NCBI GenBank assembly: GCA_054661495.1
Contig: BAAFSQ010000092.1
Span: forward strand, 1-35,791
DNA: 35,791 bases
DNA from: Zygophlyctis sp. KS116
Taxonomy: Eukaryota > Chytridiomycota
Direction: 5' to 3'
Positions 9,905-19,550 of this stretch are shown here, piece after piece (position 1 is the stretch's first letter; each line of letters starts with the position of its first letter). A program made the position numbers and the translations under genes. The notes beneath the pieces were generated by a model. That model worked only from the letters and a program-made list of their open reading frames with translations. It was not told the DNA's origin and did not search any database.

Positions 9905-11329
9905 ATGGATGAGATATTGACGATTTATCAGGGATTAAGCTATCGTGAGAGATTGCAAGTTTTGCAAGAGATCCTAAAAAATTCAAACTCTACAGAATTG
10001 TCAATAATCAATCAAAAATCATTTTTGCTGTTGAGAATAGATTTCTTGTCGGAATTGCCGTTTGAACTTTCATTGCGAATTCTGTCTTTTTGCGATGCAA
10101 AGTCTCTTTGTCAGGCTTCGAAAGTCTCTAGAGTATGGATGAAAATGGCTAATGATGATTGGGTTTGGCATAGAATGTGTAATCAACATATTAATCATAA
10201 ATGCAAGGGATGCGGTATGTCGGTTTTATTAATTTTAAGGATGGGGATTGCCATTAATGCAACCATTTAAAAAATCTTTATTGAGGCCTTGGAAACAATT
10301 GTATGCTGAACGATGTGTGGTTGAGAAAAATTGGAGACGTGGAAAATATAATGTATTAGAGTTTAGAGGACATTCAGGTCCAATAACTTGTTTGCAATAT
10401 GATGAACAAAGGAATTTACTTGTTTCAGGATCTGCTGATATGACCGTTAGAGTATGGGATACTAATAATCAGTCTTGTATTTCTATTCTTAAAGGACATC
10501 GTTTGGCAATTCGTGCTTTACAATTTGATCAGTAATTATATCTTATTTTAAAGTGAATAGCTCTAAAATTGTGACTGGATCTATTGATGGGACAATAAGA
10601 ATTTGGAATTTTCAGGATTTTTCATGTATAAAGATTCTTGAAGCGCATCCTGATGGTGTAGTTTGTTTATCTTTTAATAATAAAATACTTGCAAGTGGAT
10701 CAGTTGATGGAACTATTAAAGTTTGGGATCTAACAGCTGGAATCATATTTAATCTTCCTGGACATTCAATATGGACAAATTGTATACAAATTATAAATCA
10801 AAATACGTTAATATCATGCTCTGATGATGCAACAATTAAAATATGGGATTTATCTACAAGATCATTGATTAAAGAACTTAGAGGACATACTGCGTAAATC
10901 TTTTTTTATTAAATTTAAAAAGACCTGTACAGAAATTTAGACTATTGAAATGCTCTAGTTTACAAGAAGAAACTAAAAGTATTTGTGGGAATCTTGTTTC
11001 TGCTTCATTAGATTCAACTGGTATGCTCTGTTTTAATAAAACTAGTTAAAATGTGGGATATTAGTAGCGAAACTTGCATTAATACTCTATATGGTCATAG
11101 TGATGGTGTATGGGATATATCTTGTGATTCCCTAAGAATTGTGTCTGGATCCCATGATAAAAAGATTAATATGTAAATTTAATTATTAAAGATTAGATGG
11201 GATTCAGAGACTGGATTACTAATGCATTCTTTCTCATTCCCAGATTCGGTCAATTGTGTGTCATTGTCCGATACCGGTCTTTTTACTGGAGATGGCGTAG
11301 GCCTTGTCAGATTTTTGAATTTTTTATAA
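9905..11329 (+). CDS. F-box/WD40 substrate receptor of an SCF ubiquitin ligase (Met30/Pof1/FBW7-type)
   Basis: Six exons give 430 aa; introns are 10215-10239, 10532-10560, 10894-10922, 11021-11045 and 11173-11196 (24-29 nt). The F-box spans about residues 50-90 (LSELPFELSLRILSFCDAKS...WMKMANDDWVWHRMC). A conserved linker CGWGLPLMQPFKKSLLRPWK leads into about seven WD blades ending VRVWD, IRIWN, IKVWD, IKIWD, VKMWD, INIWD and a degenerate last blade. Such proteins tether substrates through the propeller and Skp1 through the F-box. The ENNW-like KNWRRGKY element before blade 1 resembles Met30/Pof1; a choice between Met30, Pof1 and Cdc4/FBW7 cannot be made by eye. Each splice restores a blade, for example FDH|SKIVTGS. 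The next gene starts only 14 nt after the stop. Confidence 0.92.
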
Positions 11330-11343
11330 ATTGATTAGATCAA

Positions 11344-13695
11344 ATGAATACATTAGCAATTGAATTCATTCCGGATTCCATTAAATCTGTCTGGGATTAT
11401 GGATGCGAAATCGTTAAAGTCCAAATGCCTAACAGAGGAGAATTTCTGAATTCAATTGAACCGTTATCAATGCCATTGACTGATCATGACTCTAGCGATG
11501 ATTTAAATGCTTTGCCTTCATCGATCGATGATTATTCTAAATATTTGAAATTGATCTACTCTGAATTAGAAGCTCAAAAGTTGGTTTTCAACAATTATAC
11601 TTTATATAATGCTAGGCCTCTCAAGGTAGGAAAAAATGGATATTGGGAATTTATCTTGCCGGGATTAGCAGACGCTTCCCCAATGATTCGGGAAGGAGAT
11701 TGGGTATTTTTAAACAGTCTTAAATAATAGGCGATTATTAGAGTTTACCACATGGTAGGAAATCTAACTATTGTACAGTCTGAATATCAGACCAGAATTT
11801 TAGTCATTCTAAGAAAGGAAAATAGAATTATCATTCCAATGGAAACTAACAAATTCAAAAGTGGTGCATATTGTGCGTGCAAGTTTTTTCCTAGCGGTGT
11901 TCAATCACTATTGATGTCATCGAGCGTGGCTTATATTCATAGTCATCCGAAATTGTTTGGATCTATTCTCTTTCCAAAAAAGACTTTTAAACAAATCATT
12001 TACTCAAATTTAGAAAAAAAGGAAACTAATGGGGAAAATCTAAATGAATATCAAAAATCGTTTATAGATAGAGTTTTACAGCGAACGCAATTAGCTTTTG
12101 ATGGGCTTAAAAAAGATTCAGATTTGGATTTGCCAATGTTGCTAATCGGACCATTTGGAACTGGTAAAACTGTTACGTTTGCGAACACTTTAAAACGAAT
12201 CTGTGATCAATTTGAAAATAGTAAAATTCTAGCCATAGCGCCATCTCAGTCTGCTGCTGATACGATTGCTCTTAAATTACTATCGATCGGAATGGATCCC
12301 AAGAAAGTATTTCGTTTTAATAATCCATTACGAGATTTCTACAGTTTACCATGGGATTTAACGGCTGTTTCATGTGTTGTGGACGACTCATTTTCGATTC
12401 CTGATAATTTTCTAGAATTTTCAATTGTTGTTTGTACAACATACGAAGCAGACCTACTGGATTATTTTGGATTTAGCAATTCAAACATTGAAGAAAATCG
12501 TAAAACTGTTCTGGAAAATGTGGATAAACAGTTGAAGATAAATGGACTCCCCCCTTATAAATGTCAGAACTGGAGAGTTCATTGGACTCATTTAGGAGGT
12601 TGATACATATTTTACTAATCATTACAGTGGATGAAGCCGCTCAGGCAACTGAAACCTCTCTAGCCTCTGCTTTGAAAATTGTTGTTTCTGAACATTTTCA
12701 TTCCCAGATAATACTTGCAGGAGATCCACAGCAATTAGGTCCTCAATTGACTAGTATAAATGCCGCAAACTCTGGACTTGCTCTGTCACTGTTGGAACGG
12801 CTTTCAATGAATAGCTACTACAAGAACGCCAACTCACCAATACTAACTTTAAGGCAAAACTATAGGTCGCATCCTGCTCTTTTAATGATGCCATCGGCTT
12901 TGTTTTACTTTAAAGATTTGATTCCGACCAGGGGAGAACGAAACGCGCACGATTTTAGTTATTTTACTAGAGTTCCATCATATTCCGTTACCAGAATTAC
13001 CTCATATCGATAGCAAATGGCCATTTTTATTCTATCCAGTACGGGGAAAAGAGCAGCATGGATATTTAGAAAACCATTTAACAGCAGGATGGTGGAATGG
13101 GGTAGAAGCTTTGGTGATTTTGTTACTTGTTGAAAAAATGATTGCAAATTCCGGTCCTTCAATCAAAAGTGAAATTGGTATCATGACTATATCTAGAAGA
13201 CAGGTGGCACACATTCGAAATGTCTTGAGAGATGCTAATTTATCCGAAATAAATGTTGGAACAGTAGAAGACTATCAAGGGATGGAAAGAAAGTATATAT
13301 TTTTATCTACAGTCAGAGTTTCAGAATCTCATGTAGATCAAGATGTAGAACGAAACGTAGGTCTCGTTGAGCAACACAAAAGGCTAAATGTCGCATTATC
13401 TAGAGCACAGGATTTAATGATAATTGTCGGTTCACCAAAACACTTATTAAGAGATTCTAGATGGCGACAGATCCTATATTTCTGTGATAGAAATGGTCTC
13501 TGGATTAATCAAGCGGACAAGGAAGATGAAATTCATTCATACTCAAAAAGTGAAAATGTGACACTGAAACGAAATCTTTCTTCGGATTCGGTGATTGGAT
13601 CTAAACCAATTTCTGATTCTGACAAAATTATAGTATCAGATTTGGAGAATGGTCTCCGGACTCTGAAAATATGTGCGTCAAGTGGCGAGGTTTGA
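11344..13695 (+). CDS. SF1 RNA helicase, MOV10/Armitage-like (UPF1 superfamily)
   Basis: Four exons give about 752 aa. Introns are 11704-11730 (27 nt), 12599-12627 (29 nt) and probably 12958-12994 (37 nt). All helicase motifs are visible: Walker A GPFGTGKT (about residue 260), Walker B VDEAAQATE, motif III GDPQQLGP, motif IV RQNYRSHP, motif V VGTVEDYQGMERKYIFLST and motif VI RLNVALSRAQ. The N-terminal beta-rich portion (LVFNNYTLYNARPL, GDWAIIRVY) resembles MOV10-type proteins rather than UPF1, with no CH zinc domain. Relatives act in RNA silencing or mRNA turnover. The walker-B intron gives WTHLGVDEAAQ across exons. The third intron is least certain because a nearer AG at 12970 is skipped. 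It is packed between neighbours 14 and 16 nt away. Confidence 0.88.
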
Positions 13696-13711
13696 TTAAT
13701 CATCAAAAAAT

Positions 13712-14767
13712 ATGGAAATTCCAGAGATTGACGATTTTCACATTCATGTTAGACAAGGACCATTGATGGAGCTAGTAGTATCTCAGCTAAAAGGCGTCAG
13801 ACTCGTTTATGTGATGCCCAATACAAAACCTCCAATTACTTTGACAGCTCAGGCCTTAGAATATCGTTCACGGCTACAAAAAATAAATCCAAAAGTGACT
13901 TACGTAATGACTCTATACTTGAGCCCAGAACTTACTCCTGAAGAAATCCGCAAGGCATCGGCTGCTGGAATTACAGGCGTTAAATCATACCCAAGAGGAG
14001 TTACTACAAATAGCGACCAAGGAATAGAGGATTATAGAACTTACTATCCGGTTTTTGAAGCTATGCAGGACTGCGGAATGATTCTAAATCTACACGGTGA
14101 AATGCCTTCAACAGAAGGGTCGGATATATGTGTACTCAATGCTGAGGAACGATTTTTGGTTCATTTAAAGCAATTACATACTGATTTTCCAAAATTAAAA
14201 ATTGTATTGGAACATGCTACTACGAAAGCTGCTGTAGACATGGTTAAATCTCTTGGAGATACTGTTGGCTGCACTATAACACTTCATCATCTATCATTAA
14301 TAGTTGATGATTGGGCTGGACAATGTTTTAACTATTGTAAACCAGTTGCAAAATATCCAATTGATAGGGAAGCACTTCGTCAGGTCATTTTACAAGGTAT
14401 AATACTTTTCTTAAAAATCTTAGGACATCCCAGATTCTTTCTAGGAACGGACTCTGCTCCCCATTCTCGATCAGCCAAAGAATGCAGTAACAGTGCAGCA
14501 GGAGTCTATACTGGATCTATGATGGTTTCTTACTTGGCGACAATATTGGAGTCTTTTGGAGCTCTGGATAAATTAGTTGATTTCGCCTGTACTTTTGGAC
14601 GAAAGTTTTATGGTTTCCCTATAGATAATACACCATCTATAAGACTGCTAAGAAAAGGGACTATTGTCCCATCAGAGTATGAATATACTGATGAAAACAA
14701 CAAGCCATGTACTTTAGTGCCCTTTATGGCAGGAAAAGAACTAAATTGGTCTTTAGAAAAGTATTGA
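13712..14767 (+). CDS. URA4: Dihydroorotase, class II stand-alone (PyrC/Ura4)
   Basis: This enzyme closes carbamoyl-aspartate to dihydroorotate in pyrimidine synthesis. The metal-binding His10 and His12 lie in DDFHIHVRQ, the bridging carboxylated lysine is Lys91 in GVKSYPRG, later ligands are in NLHGE and LEHATT, and the catalytic Asp is in GTDSAPHSR. MPNTKPP is also conserved. A 27-nt GT..AG intron at 14397-14423 has no in-frame stop, so an unspliced reading looks uninterrupted but inserts nine residues before HPRFFLGTDS; removing it gives 342 aa, close to the E. coli PyrC length. Fungi encode this enzyme separately, whereas animals fuse dihydroorotase into CAD, so the gene argues against an animal source. 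It starts 16 nt after the helicase stop. Confidence 0.96.
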   Translation: MEIPEIDDFHIHVRQGPLMELVVSQLKGVRLVYVMPNTKPPITLTAQALEYRSRLQKINPKVTYVMTLYLSPELTPEEIRKASAAGITGVKSYPRGVTTNSDQGIEDYRTYYPVFEAMQDCGMILNLHGEMPSTEGSDICVLNAEERFLVHLKQLHTDFPKLKIVLEHATTKAAVDMVKSLGDTVGCTITLHHLSLIVDDWAGQCFNYCKPVAKYPIDREALRQVILQGIILFLKILGHPRFFLGTDSAPHSRSAKECSNSAAGVYTGSMMVSYLATILESFGALDKLVDFACTFGRKFYGFPIDNTPSIRLLRKGTIVPSEYEYTDENNKPCTLVPFMAGKELNWSLEKY

Positions 14768-14858
14768 AATCTTTACTAATAAATTCTATTAAAAGTCTTT
14801 CATCGGATCCCTTACTTATCGAGTCTTGGTTTAAATTCAAGAGTCTTGTGTAATAAAT

Positions 14859-15497
14859 TTATTCATCATATCGAATATAAGTATCCGCATCCAATTTCTT
14901 TGAGATGAATTTTCTTTCAGGATTTGATTTATAATAGTCTTGAATTAACTGATACTGCTTTAAAAAAAAGAATAACAATCCTTCATATTCTCCATCATAA
15001 GTTTTAGTCATATTCCTATAAAGCCAATAAATAGCTTCAATAGTTGCAAGATAAGATGAATCAAACCTTTGATATCTCCAAAACATTGTAGGAGTTTGAT
15101 TTATCTGTACATGTCTTTTAAACCTATTGGATATTTTAGATGCCATTGATTTAGCTTGACTCCATGTACCATCAATCACTATAATCTGATCAAAACTATT
15201 AAATTCAATTTCTTGAATTTCTTTTGCATCGTTTGAAGGAAATAATAATAAAGTCCTTGAAGGATCACAGTCTTCTAATTGTAATGATTTAGATTCAATC
15301 AAGAGAGAGTCATTAGGACAAAGAATTGGAGCATGCAGTGCAGTTGACTTTGATCTCTTTTCCTTTGGATCTTTAAAGATTACAAGTTTCTTTGGTAATC
15401 GAATTCCTTTAGGTGCATCAGGATGAGTGGGCAAAAGACATAATGAACAATATAGCCAGCATGCTTTTCCACATGAAGCACAAGGATCCTTTTGCAT
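14859..15497 (-). CDS. DTWD1: DTW-domain tRNA acp3U transferase (DTWD1-like)
   Basis: The single exon of 212 aa starts at ATG 15497. An N-terminal cysteine cluster (CASCGKACWLYCSLCLLP) is a probable zinc ribbon. Then come KSTALHA, the signature DGTWSQAK carrying the D-x-T-W motif, and a C-terminal SSYLATIEAIYWLYRN helix. DTW/TAPT enzymes move the 3-amino-3-carboxypropyl group of S-adenosylmethionine to a uridine in the tRNA D-loop. The order of motifs is that of DTWD1. The protein is shorter than human DTWD1 (about 300 aa), mostly by lacking tails. It converges with dihydroorotase (91 nt between stops) and diverges from the ZNF277 gene. Confidence 0.9.
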   Translation of the reverse strand: MQKDPCASCGKACWLYCSLCLLPTHPDAPKGIRLPKKLVIFKDPKEKRSKSTALHAPILCPNDSLLIESKSLQLEDCDPSRTLLLFPSNDAKEIQEIEFNSFDQIIVIDGTWSQAKSMASKISNRFKRHVQINQTPTMFWRYQRFDSSYLATIEAIYWLYRNMTKTYDGEYEGLLFFFLKQYQLIQDYYKSNPERKFISKKLDADTYIRYDE

Positions 15498-15824
15498 TGA
15501 TTTGATCTTTTAATAAATTTTACTATAGCCTCTGCATCCGATATTTACATATTTACATTGGCATATTTAATTCTACTAACCGATGTAATATTGGTTGTAT
15601 TGCTAATGCTACAATTGGATTATTCTTGTATTATGGCGTATAATTCGGTATAATTCGTAGTTTTTGTGCATGAGTAGTGCATCTAGAAAGCATCAGTAAT
15701 GAATCAGTCAAATAACAATCATGCATGCAGTCTACTAGTAATGCATGCATTGAATTTAATCGTCAGTTCATGAAACGGCTTAAACTGCCAATAGTTTGAA
15801 GGAGTAGGAAGTTTCAAGTTTAGA
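15498..15824. promoter_or_regulatory. Divergent intergenic region between DTWD1 and ZNF277
   Basis: This is the longest gene-free stretch in the window (327 nt). It holds a perfect 10-nt tandem repeat, GTATAATTCG twice at 15638-15657, and a cluster of GCAT-type elements: TGCAT near 15667 and 15678, ATGCATGCA at 15721 and again at 15741. I see no coding frame with an ATG, tRNA or other RNA. It is presumably the shared promoter of the two flanking genes; which motif serves which gene cannot be told. Confidence 0.4.
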
Positions 15825-16904
15825 ATGACAATGGATATGATTAGACTATGGGAACCATTTGTAGTCAACTGTCCTTTTATGGCAAATGGAAATGATGAAT
15901 GCAATTGGGATCCTTGTCTGTTGGATCATATCGATCCCTTACTAGATCATTTTTCAAAGGCTCATAGTGTCATAATAAAAGATCCGCTTAGAATTATACC
16001 GTTTGCTCAGGAATATATTTTGGAATTATCAATGTTAAATGGATCATTGGATTATAAAACAGATTTAGAGATTAGATCAAACTTGATTCAAGGGAAATTA
16101 CTACAAGTCTGTAAAACTCAACAGGAAGAACGGTTGCAAGAGTTTGATAGAAAATGTTTATTCTGCAAAGAAGAGATTAATAATCGGCTTTGCTATTTTC
16201 AACATTTAAAGAATGATCATGGTTTTAATACCGGACATCCAGATAATTTAGTCTATATTTCAAAGTTTTTGGACACTTGTCAAGGACTATTAGACAAGAA
16301 TCAATGCATTTATTGTAAAAAGGAATTTCCAGAGTCTTCTCTACTTCGAAAGCATATGAGGAAAAAGAAGCATTTTAAGATTAATTCAGATGATGATAAT
16401 TTTGACAGATTTTATGTTATCAATTACAAGGATACTTACAAGGATAAAGAAGATTTAGGAGATGATAATCAAGAGGATGAAGAAGGTTATTCGGATTGGG
16501 AAGAAGAATGTGATAGAGTTACAATGTGTTTATTTGATGGTAATTTTAGTTTTTTTTTCAATTAATACTTAGATCAAGTATTTTCAACTTCAGAATTGGC
16601 TATGCAACATATGCGTAAATGTCACAAGTTTGATTTAAATGCTTTAAAAAAGGACAATGAATGGGATTTTTACGATTGTGTTCGGTTAATCAATTATATT
16701 AGACGTAAAACTTCTTATCTAACTTGCTTAAACTGTGATTATAAAGCTGAATCTTTTTCAGACTTGGAAAAACATTTTACTCAATCTATGCATGATTCTG
16801 ATATTCCTGAAAAGTCTCTTTGGAATGACTCTATATATCTTTTTCCTACATATGAATCTGATCCACTACTTATGCATCCTGATTTAATGGAATTTAATAT
16901 GTAA
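15825..16904 (+). CDS. ZNF277: Zinc finger protein, ZNF277 homologue
   Basis: Two exons joined over a 33-nt intron (16540-16572) give 348 aa. C2H2 fingers start at CLFCKEEINNRLCYFQHLKNDH and CIYCKKEFPESSLLRKHM, followed by FDRFYVINY, the acidic SDWEEE block and LNCDYKAESFSDLEKHF...H, then PTYESDPLL. This order is characteristic of ZNF277, including the RFYVINY element and the final FPTYE motif. In animals ZNF277 binds the ribosomal protein uS5/RPS2, competing with PDCD2 and PRMT3; a ribosome-related role here is by homology only. One finger is altered: after splicing the pattern reads CLFDDQVF, so its second cysteine is Asp. Its stop is 51 nt from that of the convergent CBS gene. Confidence 0.93.
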
Positions 16905-16955
16905 ACTTCAAATCAATAAATTAAATGCAACATATTTCTAGTATTCCTAGTAGTT

Positions 16956-17826
16956 CTATGAGTAATCGAGAAACGATTTCTCCAAAATATATAAAATATC
17001 AGTCACACAGAGAGAATCAATCAGTCTTTGACTTGAGTCAGTAACATAAATCACTCTAAATTGATTTTGAACGAATTCATGAATCACTTGATCTAAATTG
17101 CACATTAAAGAACAAATTGGAATTTTATGATTCCCTTGTTCTTTAAGTAAATCATTGACGGTTTTTTTGAGAATATTGGGCTCTTTGAGTTGTAAATCAG
17201 TTAAATCAATGCAACCGCGCACCTTGCAATCATCATCCAAAACTGGTATATTTCTTTGTGAATACATGTACATCTTTTCAAATCCATAAAAACATGATTG
17301 ATTTAAATTTATAGAGACTGGAAAATTTAGATCAGCATCCAGCTTTTTCTCTAATATTTCAGACATTTGCAGTGAAATAATCGGACATTTTGCCCGCATA
17401 AATCGTAACAAATCCATCTGTGATACTAATCTTTCTCGATCATCATGAATTACTAAAACATAATCAATTAAACAAGTCATTATAATCAAGACTTTAAGTA
17501 GAGCATCATTTCCTGAAAGAATAAAACACTTTGATTTCTTGATTGGTTGCACTGATTGTCCGATATCAATTTTATGTATAGAATTAAAATAATTCCATAT
17601 ATCTAATCTATTCGTAATTGAGGATTTTAAGCTACTTATTCATAGTTTCTAATCGCTGCCTTCCGGTCACTACAATAGTTTTAACGTTATAGAGTTGCAT
17701 TTGCTGTAATGCCTAATTATGATTTAGATCTAATCGTACTTTTTCAATCGTATTATCCTCATTAATTGAAACTAGTTGTCTTTTACCTATAAATTCTAAT
17801 AGCTCCTTGATCTTTATTGAATTCAT
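16956..17826 (-). CDS. Four-CBS-domain protein (AMPK-gamma/Sds23-like)
   Basis: Three exons give 271 aa; introns are 17608-17635 (28 nt) and 17713-17739 (27 nt). The protein is built from repeated CBS-like units: KRQLVSINEDNTIEKALQQM at the N-terminus, a second unit with DYVLVIHD, a third with YMYSQRNIPVLDDD and a fourth with FRVIYVTDSSQRLIDSLCVTDIL. Tandem CBS pairs bind adenine nucleotides, and four together are typical of the AMPK gamma subunit or Sds23-type proteins. Similarity to either is too low to choose. The ATG at 17826 lies on the strand opposite an ATG at 17825 (shared CATG), next to the tetraspanin gene on the + strand. AMPK-like energy sensing is only a possibility. Confidence 0.8.
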
Positions 17827-17869
17827 GTCAAGAAAGCTTCCGATAACTGGGACAGCAACTTACGTAAAA

Positions 17870-18586
17870 ATGACTTCAAACAAGATCATATCTGGTATTG
17901 TACTAAAAAAGAGAAAAGAAGAAGAATCTAATCCATGGTCTTCTGTGGGTTATCTTACTGTTAAATCGACACTTGCTGTTGTTAATCTACTCATCTTTAT
18001 CTTTGGAATAGCACTAATTATTATTGGTATTAATGCTACTAAAATATTCAAATTTGGAGCTCCTAGCGGTTTATCAGTTGCGATCATGCTATGCGGAATC
18101 TTTATATGTGTTGTTGGCGCTGTGGGAATCTATGGCGTTTTGTCCGAAAAGGGAATGTATCTAAAGAGTTATATCATTCTCATTTCTCTTGCGATTATAA
18201 TACAGCTCATTCTTACAACAATGCTAATGACTCAAGCTCCTGTTATTAATGCATTCTTTGAAAATCTTTTTAATTCTTCAATTGGTACTGATCTAGACAA
18301 GGTTGAATATATTCAAGATGCATTGGAATGCTGTGGATATTCTAATATAAGATCGGCTTGTAAATATTCCCAGCCATGTGGTCCAAAAATTACAGAAGTA
18401 TTTACAAAGTTGGCAATTCCGATTGGAATAGTAACCGGAATAGAAGCGGCTCTCGTAATGATCTGCTTACTATATATATCTTGTTTAGTCAGGAAACAGG
18501 CGATATCTAATAAAGAGATAAATCAGGCATGGAATCAAAATAATGAATCTATTCAAAAGGATTATGCAAAGTTTGATTATGCTTAA
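17870..18586 (+). CDS. Tetraspanin 1
   Basis: This intronless frame gives 238 aa from ATG 17870. Four hydrophobic segments are clear (STLAVVNLLIFIFGIALIII, SVAIMLCGIFICVVGAVGIY, SYIILISLAIIIQLILTTML and the last near IPIGIVTGIEAALVMICLLY). Between the last two lies the extracellular loop with the family CCG motif (LECCGYSN) and further cysteines. Tetraspanins organise membrane microdomains. An upstream in-frame ATG at 17825 would add 15 residues but would overlap the start codon of the CBS gene on the other strand; 17870 is preferred because it precedes the cytosolic basic stretch. TTACGTAA, a bZIP-like palindrome, sits at 17860-17867, immediately before the start. A second tetraspanin follows 48 nt downstream. 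Confidence 0.93.
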   Translation: MTSNKIISGIVLKKRKEEESNPWSSVGYLTVKSTLAVVNLLIFIFGIALIIIGINATKIFKFGAPSGLSVAIMLCGIFICVVGAVGIYGVLSEKGMYLKSYIILISLAIIIQLILTTMLMTQAPVINAFFENLFNSSIGTDLDKVEYIQDALECCGYSNIRSACKYSQPCGPKITEVFTKLAIPIGIVTGIEAALVMICLLYISCLVRKQAISNKEINQAWNQNNESIQKDYAKFDYA

Positions 18587-18634
18587 TAAAGAGTATTTTA
18601 AGAGTTTGTTTACGTCATCAGAGTTTGTAAACAT

Positions 18635-19533
18635 ATGCCACCATTTATTGAGAGCATTGGGACATTTTCATTTAACAAGGAAACATTTTGGTCTGCAGGA
18701 GGTATATTAATTATATTTCAGCTGATACAATAGGTTTTATGATTGTAAAGAATCTGCTCTTGTTTATAAACTTTCTATCATTGGTAACATTAGGATGTTT
18801 AATGATAGATTGCTGGTATTGTCCTGATAAGCGGTGGAAGTGTTATAACATCTAGTTCATCATCGGATATTCTAAATCTTTCGGGATCTATCGGGGTTTC
18901 TGCAATTGTGATTGGACTTATTATTACGATTGTGTCATTTTTGGGTTGTTTTGGTGCTGCAAATGAAAAAGGACTCATGTTGAAAACTTACTTTGGTCTA
19001 TTGATTTTATTAGTAATCTTGGAAATAAGTGTTGGTATTGCCGCATATGTTAAAATGGATGATGTATTATAATTTAGATTTCTAAACTCGTAGTTGGATA
19101 CATTATTAGGTAATGCCTGGAGAAATTCTTATGCTCAAAATACTACTAGCTCACTTGCCACTTTAAGATCTATTGAAAGATCGCTAAATTGCTGTGGATA
19201 TAATAGCACGTTGGATTATTCAGTTCCGATTATTGAAAAGTCAAATGTTACATGTGTTGAATCATTAGGAACAACAGTTTCTTGTCATGATACATTATTT
19301 GACAAATTCAATGATTCTTTAAGTACTGTTGGTGCTGCTGGGATTACTATCGGACTTTTAGAATTAATTGGCTTGTTTTTTTCAGTTATTCTATTTAGAA
19401 GAATCGCTGCTAAAGAAAACATACATTCTTCTCTATTAAATGAATCCTGGAGAATAAATCGTAATAAGATTCAATATGGGTAAGTATTTGTATTTTGATG
19501 AATATTAGATTTCAACGATATCAGTACGTCTAG
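18635..19533 (+). CDS. Tetraspanin 2 (tandem paralogue)
   Basis: Five exons give 264 aa; introns are 18702-18721 (20 nt), 18784-18808 (25 nt), 19064-19093 (30 nt) and 19480-19508 (29 nt). Four membrane segments, LGCFGAANEKGLMLKTY after TM2 and the CCG motif in SLNCCGYN identify a tetraspanin. The loop has additional cysteines (VTCVES, VSCHDT). The last intron is inferred: without it the frame ends at 19483 (NKIQYG), with it the tail becomes GFQRYQYV. The donor GTAAGT and a 29-nt size favour splicing. It is probably an old tandem duplicate of tetraspanin 1, but unlike it has four introns and only moderate similarity. TACGTCA (18611-18617) lies upstream. Confidence 0.9.
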
Positions 19534-19550
19534 TCTGCATTTTTAAAAGA

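Noticed and set aside
10533-10552. A 20-nt intron with non-GT..AG borders in the F-box gene
   Set aside because: A 29-nt GT..AG intron (10532-10560) keeps the frame and gives a better WD repeat (FDHSKIVTGS).
11330-11343. Spliced-leader trans-splicing acceptor before the helicase (GATTAG then ATG)
   Set aside because: The other tightly packed starts (13712, 20090, 30880) have no AG acceptor nearby, so no consistent pattern.
11718-11730. TAA TAG read through as reassigned sense codons in the helicase
   Set aside because: A 27-nt GT..AG intron removes both stops, and TAA/TAG/TGA all end other genes here, so the code is standard.
12959-13214. Short antisense frames in the helicase gene
   Set aside because: They overlap conserved helicase exons and resemble nothing.
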